DNA of 38,718 nucleotides from Flavobacteriaceae bacterium (lineage in GTDB: Bacteria; Bacteroidota; Bacteroidia; Flavobacteriales; Flavobacteriaceae), in contig CANGUP010000008.1 of NCBI GenBank assembly GCA_947457105.1, positions 1-38,718 of the forward strand. Reading direction: 5' to 3'. The position numbers and the translations under genes were made by a program. The notes beneath the pieces are model-generated. The model saw nothing but the letters and a program-made list of their open reading frames with translations. It was not told the origin of the DNA and did not search any database. This document shows positions 33,091 through 38,718 of the stretch, in pieces; the stretch's first letter is position 1; every line of letters starts with the position of its first letter.

Positions 33091-34014
33091 TTAAACCCAA
33101 TCAATTGGTGATTCTAATACTTTAATTAATTTTTCTTCTTCGCTTCCAACTTCAGGATGATGGTCATAATGCCATTGCACGTGTGGTGGTAATGACATCA
33201 AAATGGATTCAATTCTACCATTGGTTTTTAATCCAAATAACGTTCCTTTGTCGTGTACTAAATTGAATTCTACATAACGACCACGACGGATTTCTTGCCA
33301 AGTTCGTTGTGCTTCTTTATAAGTTAAGTCTTTTCTTTTTTCTACAATTGGAACGTAAGCTTCTAGAAAACTGTTTCCGACTTCGGTTACAAAATTGTAC
33401 CAATCTTCCATTTTCATTTCCTCGGTTTCTTTGCAGTAATCGAAGAATAATCCGCCAAGTCCACGAGCTTCATTTCTGTGAGCATTCCAAAAATAAGCAT
33501 CGCATTGTTTTTTATATTTTGGATAAAATTCTGGATTATGTTTGTCGCAAGCAGTTTTGCAAGTTTGATGAAAGTGTTTTCCGTCTTCTTCAAATAAATA
33601 ATAAGGAGTTAAATCTTGTCCGCCACCAAACCAACTATTGATTACTTTCCGTGAGCCTGTGCTGAGCTCTGTCGAAGTATCGTACATTTCAAAATATCTC
33701 CAATTGGCATGAACCGTTGGAACCATAGGACTTTTTGGATGAATTACTAAACTCAATCCGCAAGCAAAGAAATCGGCTTCTCCAACGTTGAATAATTTCT
33801 GCATAGAATCAGGTAATTTTCCGTGAACTGCCGAAATATTTACGCCACCTTTTTCAAAAACTTTTCCGTTTTCAATAACTCGTGTTTGTCCGCCGCCTCC
33901 TTCTGGTCGTTCCCAAATATCTTCACGGAATTTGGCAACACCATCCACTTCTTCTAATTTGGAAGTGATTTGGTTTTGAAGGTTTTGGATGTACTGGTAG
34001 AATTTATTTTTCAT
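33091..34014 (-). CDS. hemF: Oxygen-dependent coproporphyrinogen III oxidase
   Basis: 307 residues. It oxidatively decarboxylates coproporphyrinogen III to protoporphyrinogen IX with O2, in the cytoplasm. Motifs: FREDIWERPEGGGGQTRV, GVNISAVHG, SLVIHPKSPMVPTVHANWRYFEMY, WFGGGQDLTPYY, RNEARGLGGLFFDY, and RRGRYVEFNLVHDKGTLFGL near the C-terminus. ATG 34014 (MKNKFYQYIQNLQ) is chosen; 13 upstream codons are non-conserved and run into the preceding gene's tail. Odd point: DTSTELSTGSRKVI between EMYD and NSWFGGG is about 8 residues longer than in E. coli HemF and is encoded by a repeat shared with hemB. Confidence 0.95.
   Translation of the reverse strand: MKNKFYQYIQNLQNQITSKLEEVDGVAKFREDIWERPEGGGGQTRVIENGKVFEKGGVNISAVHGKLPDSMQKLFNVGEADFFACGLSLVIHPKSPMVPTVHANWRYFEMYDTSTELSTGSRKVINSWFGGGQDLTPYYLFEEDGKHFHQTCKTACDKHNPEFYPKYKKQCDAYFWNAHRNEARGLGGLFFDYCKETEEMKMEDWYNFVTEVGNSFLEAYVPIVEKRKDLTYKEAQRTWQEIRRGRYVEFNLVHDKGTLFGLKTNGRIESILMSLPPHVQWHYDHHPEVGSEEEKLIKVLESPIDWV
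33643..33679 (-). repeat. Repeat element inside hemF
   Basis: On the hemF coding strand it reads TACTTCGACAGAGCTCAGCA, then CAGGCTCACGGAAAGTA. The ends TACTT and AAGTA are again inverted. It matches the hemB element (32358-32392) except for a one-base addition and a longer central part. It encodes the loop TSTELSTGSRKV. Confidence 0.7.
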
Positions 34015-34030
34015 TTTTTTAAGCTTAAAG

Positions 34031-34501
34031 CTAATAGTGTTCTGACACTTCACGACAGTTGTGCGTAGTTCTTGTTATTTTTTTCTTACAATATATCTTA
34101 CTGTCTTTAAGTTTAAACCCAACGCTTGAATATAAATTTATTGCAGCTAATCTATGGTCTTCAGTAAAAAGAAGTATTTCAGAAAGTTCTTTTTCTTCAC
34201 CTACTTCAACTAATAAGTTTATCAATTTTCTTCCTATTCCTTTTCCACGAGAAGCTGAGTCTACAACTACATCTTCAATCCAACCCTTGTTTCCAGAAAT
34301 AACTTTGTATGTACACATTAATGCAATTCCAATTATTTTATTATTATCCTCACAATATGCAACTGTAATTTGGTTTTTTTCATTCAATATTTCTTCAAGA
34401 TCCAACTGAATTTTGTTTGGACTTAATTGACGAAATAATTCAGAAACTTGTTTTTTAATGTCTATGTTTAAATCATTTTTGTTTAAAATAGCTGCTTTCA
34501 T
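34031..34501 (-). CDS. GNAT family N-acetyltransferase
   Basis: 156 residues with the GNAT fold: IIGIALMCTYKVISGNKGWIEDVVVDSASRGKGIGRKLI, with the acetyl-CoA pyrophosphate loop RGKGIGRKL at about 89-97, then LLFTEDHRLAAINLYSSVGF. It probably acetylates a small amine or peptide N-terminus; the substrate is unknown. It splits hemE from hemF and is preceded by 113 non-coding bases. The last ~14 residues (TRTTHNCREVSEHY) look unrelated to the GNAT fold and are encoded by G+C-richer DNA with a hairpin (AGTGT-TCTG-ACACT, 34036-34049). That suggests the 3' end is repeat- or cassette-derived. Confidence 0.88.
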   Translation of the reverse strand: MKAAILNKNDLNIDIKKQVSELFRQLSPNKIQLDLEEILNEKNQITVAYCEDNNKIIGIALMCTYKVISGNKGWIEDVVVDSASRGKGIGRKLINLLVEVGEEKELSEILLFTEDHRLAAINLYSSVGFKLKDSKIYCKKKITRTTHNCREVSEHY

Positions 34502-34614
34502 TTCTTTTTAAGTGTTTTAAACAATACAATCTTATTGGGTTATAATTTTATTTCAAATTAAAGTTATAATTTTCTGGGAACACGATAGAATTACTCAAAA
34601 CTATCTGCTGGCAA

Positions 34615-35640
34615 CTATTTTTTATACTCCTTAACCGCTTCAATAAAAGCTTTCGCGTGATCTACAGGAATATTTGGCAAAATTCCGTGACCAAGGTTTA
34701 CGATGTAATTGTCTTTTCCGAATTCGTCTATCATTTCGTGTACCATTTTCTTGATGGTTGGAATTGGAGACAATAATCTTGAAGGATCAAAATTTCCTTG
34801 TAATGTGATTTTTCCGCCTGTTAAATAACGTGCGTTTCTTGCCGAGCAAGTCCAATCTACACCAAGTGCTGATGCTTTACTTTTAGCCATATCGTTCAAT
34901 GCAAACCAACATCCTTTTCCGAAAACAATAACTTTAGTGTCTTCAGCTAAAGCTTCCACGATTTGATTGATATATTTCCAAGAGAATTCTTGATAATCTA
35001 CTGGTGATAACATTCCGCCCCAAGAATCGAAAATTTGAACTGCGTTTACTCCTGATTTTACTTTTTCTTTTAAATATAAAATCGTTGTGTCGGTGATTTT
35101 TTGCAATAATGTATGAGCTGCAACTGGATTTGAAAAACAAAATCCTTTAGCTGTATCAAAGCTTTTTGAGCCTTTTCCTTCTACGCAATAGCAAAAAATG
35201 GTCCAAGGTGAACCTGCAAAACCGATAAGTGGAACTTCATCGTTCAACATTTCTTTAGTTAATTTGATAGCATCAAAAACATAACCCAATGTTTCATTTA
35301 CATCTGGTACAATAACTTGATTCACTTGTTCCATTGTTCGAATTGGATTTGGAATTATTGGTCCCAAATTGTCTTTCAATTCAACGTGAATTCCCATTGC
35401 GCGTGGCACAACCAAAATATCAGAAAATAAAATCGCTGCATCTGGCTTTACAATTCTAATTGGTTGAACTGTAATTTCTGCTGCTAATTCTGGAGTTTCG
35501 CAACGTGTGAAAAAATCATATTTGTCACGCAAAGCTCTGAATTCTGGTAAATATCTTCCTGCTTGACGCATCATCCAAACTGGTGGACGTTCTAAGGTTT
35601 CGTTGTTTAAAGCTCTTAAAAATAGGTCGTTTTTAATCAT
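34615..35640 (-). CDS. hemE: Uroporphyrinogen decarboxylase
   Basis: A 341-residue cytoplasmic TIM-barrel enzyme taking uroporphyrinogen III to coproporphyrinogen III. The N-terminal signature [21 protein letters not shown] carries the substrate-binding Arg residues. Catalytic Asp is in [50 protein letters not shown] and [14 protein letters not shown] are all present. Normal length. It follows hemD in the same direction across a short A/T-rich repeated spacer. Between its stop and the GNAT start are 113 bases with a weak GATAG/CTATC hairpin and no gene. Confidence 0.97.
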   Translation of the reverse strand: MIKNDLFLRALNNETLERPPVWMMRQAGRYLPEFRALRDKYDFFTRCETPELAAEITVQPIRIVKPDAAILFSDILVVPRAMGIHVELKDNLGPIIPNPIRTMEQVNQVIVPDVNETLGYVFDAIKLTKEMLNDEVPLIGFAGSPWTIFCYCVEGKGSKSFDTAKGFCFSNPVAAHTLLQKITDTTILYLKEKVKSGVNAVQIFDSWGGMLSPVDYQEFSWKYINQIVEALAEDTKVIVFGKGCWFALNDMAKSKASALGVDWTCSARNARYLTGGKITLQGNFDPSRLLSPIPTIKKMVHEMIDEFGKDNYIVNLGHGILPNIPVDHAKAFIEAVKEYKK

Positions 35641-35641
35641 T

Positions 35642-35677
35642 AGTTTAAAAGTTTATGAGTTTAAAAGTTTAAAAGTT
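35642..35677. repeat. AGTTTAAAA direct repeats upstream of hemE
   Basis: Four imperfect tandem copies of an AGTTTAAAAG-type unit in the hemD-hemE spacer, like the tract at 33043-33075 upstream of hemB. Confidence 0.5.
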
Positions 35678-35696
35678 GTTGCCTTTGAAACTTAAA

Positions 35697-36368
35697 CTAA
35701 TTTTTATAATATTCAATAACTTCATTAATCACATTTTCTACCGTTGGTTTGTCTGCAATTATGATGTTTTTAATTTTCTTGTTTTCTAATGCTTCTGCTG
35801 TGGTTTCTCCTATGCAAAAGCACATTTCTTCTTTTATCGTATTCAATCTGAAATAACTTTCAACTGCTGATGGACTGAAAAATAGTATACCATCTGTCTT
35901 TTCTTTGATTTTTTTTGAAGTGATGTTGGTTTCATAAACTTCAATTTCGTTAAATGCTATTCCGTTTTCTTTTAAGGTGTTTGGTAATACATCTCTACTT
36001 AAATTTCCGCTGAAAAAGGTGTAACTTTCTTTTCCATAAATTAACGAGATGATTTCTGCTAAATCAGCAGCATAACCTGTGTAAGCAATTACATTAAATC
36101 CGTTTTCTGTTAATAAATCTTTGGTTTTCATTCCAACAGAAAAAACATTTTTGTTTTTCAATTCATCACATTTTTGATGTTGTAAAACACTTTGAACGGC
36201 ATTTTGGCTTGTAAAAATTAGATTGTCATTTACTTTTGAAAGGTCGAAATTCTTGATTTTTGTTTCAATGAAATCTTCATCAATTAAGGCAAAATTGGCG
36301 TCTAATAAAACTTGCTTTTGATTTGGTAAAAGCTTTTTGGTAGATAGTATGTTGATTTGTTTTGTCAT
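35697..36368 (-). CDS. hemD: Uroporphyrinogen-III synthase
   Basis: About 223 residues. HemD is poorly conserved, but the two-lobe pattern is visible: DLSKVNDNLIFTSQNAVQSVLQH, then NVFSVGMKTKDLLTENGFNVIAY in lobe 1, EVYETNITSKKIKEKTDGILFFSPSAVESYF in lobe 2, and CFCIGETTAEALENKKIKNIIIADKPTVENVINEVIEYY at the end. It closes hydroxymethylbilane with ring-D inversion. Position between hemC and hemE supports the call. ATG 36368 is preferred over the upstream in-frame start at 36383. Confidence 0.92.
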   Translation of the reverse strand: MTKQINILSTKKLLPNQKQVLLDANFALIDEDFIETKIKNFDLSKVNDNLIFTSQNAVQSVLQHQKCDELKNKNVFSVGMKTKDLLTENGFNVIAYTGYAADLAEIISLIYGKESYTFFSGNLSRDVLPNTLKENGIAFNEIEVYETNITSKKIKEKTDGILFFSPSAVESYFRLNTIKEEMCFCIGETTAEALENKKIKNIIIADKPTVENVINEVIEYYKN

Positions 36369-36405
36369 TGTTTTTTGGAACACAGATTTAAGAAATTAGA
36401 GGAAT

Positions 36406-37329
36406 TTACTTTTTTAATGTCTTTTTAATTTCCGCCATTAATTCTGTTCCACCATTGTTTAAAATTTCTTGTGCTGCATTGAAACCTAATTTTTTCCATT
36501 CAGAAATGTCCACTGCTTTTTCTATTTGTAGTTTTTGCTTTCCATCGATAGATAATAAAACTCCTTTGAAATCTATGGTGTCTTCTTTCTCATTATAGGT
36601 TGCAATTGCTCCGATTGGTGCTGTACATCCACCTTCTAATGTTTTTAGAAATTGTCTTTCTATATAAGTGCAAATTTCAGTTTCGATGTGATTTAGTTGT
36701 GAAAGCGCGTCTAAAGTAAATTCATCTTCAGCCATTGCAACTACAACCATCGCTCCTTGAGCTGGCGCTGGAATCATCCAATCTAAATTGATGTAATTAT
36801 CTGGTTTTAAATTGATTCTTTCTAAACCTGCTGCTGCAAAAACGGCTCCACTCCAATAATTTTCATTGAGTTTTTGCATTCTGGTATTCACATTTCCTCG
36901 TAAATCAACCACTTTGTGATTTGGATATTTATTCCACCATTGTGCTTGACGACGCAAACTTCCTGTGGCGATTGTTCCATTAGATTCTAAAAAATCTAGG
37001 TTTCCTTTATGAACTAAAATGTCTAAAATGTTGGCTCTTTCCAAAACTGCTGCTTGAACGATTCCAATTGGTAAAGCAGTTGGAACGTCTTTCATAGAAT
37101 GCACGGCAATATCGACTTGACCGTTAATCATTGCAATGTCTAATGTTTTTGTGAAAATTCCGGTGATTCCTAGTTCGTAAAGCGGTTTGTCGAGGATAAT
37201 ATCGCCTTGTGATTTTACAGCAACAATTTCGGTTTTGTAACCTAAATCGTTTAATTGTTTTTGAACCGTGTGTGCTTGCCAAAGTGCTAATTCGCTATCA
37301 CGAGTTCCTATACGTATTGTTTTTTCCAT
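36406..37329 (-). CDS. hemC: Hydroxymethylbilane synthase (porphobilinogen deaminase)
   Basis: 307 residues. The N-terminus is MEKTIRIGTRDSELALWQAHTVQKQL. The substrate-binding segments are HSMKDVPTALP (catalytic Asp region) and IATGSLRRQAQ...DLRGNVNTRMQKL. The dipyrromethane cofactor is carried by the Cys of LEGGCTAPIGA, which is present. It polymerises four porphobilinogens. ATG 37329 matches the family start; the in-frame ATG 15 bases upstream lies in the short repeat tract. Confidence 0.96.
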   Translation of the reverse strand: MEKTIRIGTRDSELALWQAHTVQKQLNDLGYKTEIVAVKSQGDIILDKPLYELGITGIFTKTLDIAMINGQVDIAVHSMKDVPTALPIGIVQAAVLERANILDILVHKGNLDFLESNGTIATGSLRRQAQWWNKYPNHKVVDLRGNVNTRMQKLNENYWSGAVFAAAGLERINLKPDNYINLDWMIPAPAQGAMVVVAMAEDEFTLDALSQLNHIETEICTYIERQFLKTLEGGCTAPIGAIATYNEKEDTIDFKGVLLSIDGKQKLQIEKAVDISEWKKLGFNAAQEILNNGGTELMAEIKKTLKK

Positions 37330-37330
37330 T

Positions 37331-37360
37331 TGACACAAAGACACAAAGTCTCAAAGTATT
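37331..37360. repeat. ACACAAAG short tandem repeats between hemA and hemC
   Basis: Three imperfect 8-base units (GACACAAAG, ACACAAAG, TCTCAAAG) directly upstream of hemC. Sequences of this type are commonly scattered between Flavobacterium genes, from memory. Confidence 0.5.
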
Positions 37361-37373
37361 TTTTAAAATGATT

Positions 37374-38636
37374 TTAATTAAAAAATGATTTCTCTTGTTC
37401 TAGTTGAAAAACTTTTTCAATCCATTCAATCCCTTCTTCCATTGATTCACCGTCTTTTAAATGGTTTACAAAATGATTCGTGATTTTTTGAATGATTCTA
37501 TTACTAATTAATTCAGCTTGTTCTTCGTCAAAATTAGATAATTTTTTACGTTGAAAATTCAGCTCGCCGTCTTTGATAGAATTTAATTTTTCTTTTAGAG
37601 CATGAATAGTCGGCGCAAACTTTCTGTTTTTGGTCCAAGCTATAAATTCTTCTTTGATTTCCTCTATTATTGCTTCGGCTTGAGGAATATGTAGTTTTCT
37701 GTTTTCTAAAGTTTCATCTGTCATTTGTGACAAATGATCCATGTGAATTAAAGTAACGCCTTCAATATCTTTTACATTTTCGTTTACATTCTTCGGAATA
37801 GATAAATCTAAAATCAACAACGGTTTTTTAAGATTTAATATTGCTTTGTCAACTGTGGGATTTTGAGCGCCTGTTGCCACTACAACTACATCTGCTTTTT
37901 GTAATTCCAATTGTAAATCGGCGTAATCTTTAACAATAACATTTAACTTTTGAGCTAGTTTTTCTGCTGTATCTTTGGTTCGATTGATTAAAGTAATTTG
38001 CTCGTGTTTGGTATGTTTTACAAGATTTTCACATGTATTTCTTCCGATTTTACCCGTTCCAAAAAGTAAGATATTTTTATTAGAAATATCATCAACATTT
38101 TTGAAAATATATTGTACTGACGCAAAAGAAACTGATGTTGCACCCGAAGAAATTTCAGTTTGTGTTTTAATTTTTTTACTCGCTTGAATAACCGAATTAA
38201 CCAATCTTTCTAGAAATGAATTAATCATTCCGTTTGATTTACTTTCATTAAAAGCGGTTTTAATTTGACTAATAATTTCAAAATCCCCAAGAATTTGACT
38301 GTCTAAACCTGTTCCAACGCGAAACATGTGATTAATAGCTTCTTGATTTTTATAAATATAAGCAACTTCTTGAAATTCTTCTACAGAACCTTGACTATTA
38401 GCACATAAAAGTTTGATTAATTGATATGGATGTTGTGCAAAACCATAAATTTCAGTTCGATTGCAAGTAGAAGTAACGATTAAAGAATCTATTCCTTCGG
38501 CTTCGGCTTGTATAAGTAAAGTTGCTTTGGCTTGAGCATCTAAACTGAATTTTCCTCTTATTGCTGCATCGGCTTTTTTGTAGCTAAGTCCTAATGCATA
38601 AAAAGTGGCGTGTTTCGACATGTTAAAATTTTCCAT
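37374..38636 (-). CDS. hemA: Glutamyl-tRNA reductase
   Basis: A 420-residue NADPH-dependent enzyme reducing glutamyl-tRNA to glutamate-1-semialdehyde, the committed step of the C5 haem pathway. Catalytic Cys58 is in TSTCNRTEIYG. Other motifs are RVGTGLDSQILGDFEIISQIK, the dinucleotide-binding GTGKIGRNTCENL, ADVVVVATGAQNPTV and LLILDLSIPKNVN. The C-terminal dimerisation helix runs to the end. The first ATG (38636) is taken; a second at 38621 (MSKHATFYALGLSYKKADAAIRG) is an equally possible start. First gene of the visible haem run, with its own promoter. Confidence 0.96.
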   Translation of the reverse strand: MENFNMSKHATFYALGLSYKKADAAIRGKFSLDAQAKATLLIQAEAEGIDSLIVTSTCNRTEIYGFAQHPYQLIKLLCANSQGSVEEFQEVAYIYKNQEAINHMFRVGTGLDSQILGDFEIISQIKTAFNESKSNGMINSFLERLVNSVIQASKKIKTQTEISSGATSVSFASVQYIFKNVDDISNKNILLFGTGKIGRNTCENLVKHTKHEQITLINRTKDTAEKLAQKLNVIVKDYADLQLELQKADVVVVATGAQNPTVDKAILNLKKPLLILDLSIPKNVNENVKDIEGVTLIHMDHLSQMTDETLENRKLHIPQAEAIIEEIKEEFIAWTKNRKFAPTIHALKEKLNSIKDGELNFQRKKLSNFDEEQAELISNRIIQKITNHFVNHLKDGESMEEGIEWIEKVFQLEQEKSFFN

Positions 38637-38661
38637 ATTTGTACTTTACCTAAAAGTTCAA

Positions 38662-38669
38662 CAAAAATA
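38662..38669 (-). promoter_or_regulatory. -7 element (TATTTTTG) of hemA / haem gene run
   Basis: On the minus strand TATTTTTG fits TAnnTTTG, 25 bases before the hemA start. No well-spaced -33 TTG is seen; the nearest upstream TTTG is 28 bases away. No other promoter this good is visible down to hemB. Confidence 0.5.
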
Positions 38670-38718
38670 TTACTATACTATTTATAAAAGTAACGCTCAA
38701 AGTACTTTTTGTGTCGCT

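Noticed and set aside
34031..34080. An integron attC site after the GNAT gene
   Set aside because: The hairpin is short and neither a GTTRRRY nor an RYYYAAC core with correct spacing is present; no integrase is in the window.

Overview
The window looks like a low-GC (about one third G+C) chromosome segment from a gliding, aerobic member of the Flavobacteriaceae, most likely Flavobacterium or a close relative. The grounds are Bacteroidota-type -7 promoter elements (TAnnTTTG), a GLPGLI-family protein, the gliding lipoprotein GldH, a subtilase with a type IX secretion (T9SS) C-terminal signal, lycopene cyclase, and strong similarity of most proteins to families I know from Flavobacterium. It is mostly chromosomal housekeeping and metal-handling DNA. 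There is no prophage, IS element, CRISPR array, tRNA or rRNA that I can support.

Layout: (1) 1-3.5 kb: the end of an SDR-type NAD(P)-binding protein, a small membrane protein, a GLPGLI protein and an M13 metallopeptidase. (2) 3.5-12.9 kb: an SCO-family protein, then an iron/metal island made of feoA-feoB, a FecA-like TonB receptor, a 40-residue FeoB-associated Cys-rich membrane peptide, a ZIP transporter and DtxR-family regulator on the opposite strand, and a second TonB receptor. Related TCTAAA-containing boxes lie at the feoA, receptor and dtxR/receptor promoters. (3) 12.9-16.6 kb: lycopene cyclase, a bacilliredoxin behind a 7-1-7 palindrome, a small lipoprotein, and the tRNA hydroxylase TrhO. 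(4) 16.7-22.7 kb: RicT-like PSP1 protein, GldH and a class A penicillin-binding protein, then the two succinyl-CoA:3-ketoacid CoA-transferase subunits separated by an apparently inserted four-helix-bundle (S23-type) gene. (5) 22.7-29.6 kb: a small unknown protein, class I fumarase, a 55-residue membrane peptide, an SpmA/SpmB-like protein, and the T9SS subtilase. (6) 29.7-31.9 kb: a PolB-like 3'-5' exonuclease, a frameshifted O6-alkylguanine-DNA alkyltransferase, a small secreted protein and a cytochrome c lipoprotein. (7) 32-38.7 kb: a heme-biosynthesis run on the minus strand in the order hemA-hemC-hemD-hemE-(GNAT)-hemF-hemB, which carries glutamyl-tRNA to coproporphyrinogen oxidation.

The most unusual signal is repeat biology. 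At least four different hairpin or palindromic repeats occupy gaps between genes. Two copies of a short TACTTCGACA...GCTCAGCA...AAAGTA element appear to sit in frame INSIDE conserved enzymes, hemB and hemF, adding about 7-12 residues in loops of each protein. The CoA-transferase operon is interrupted by an S23-type gene bounded by direct repeats, and a GNAT gene with a peculiar repeat-like 3' tail interrupts the heme cluster.
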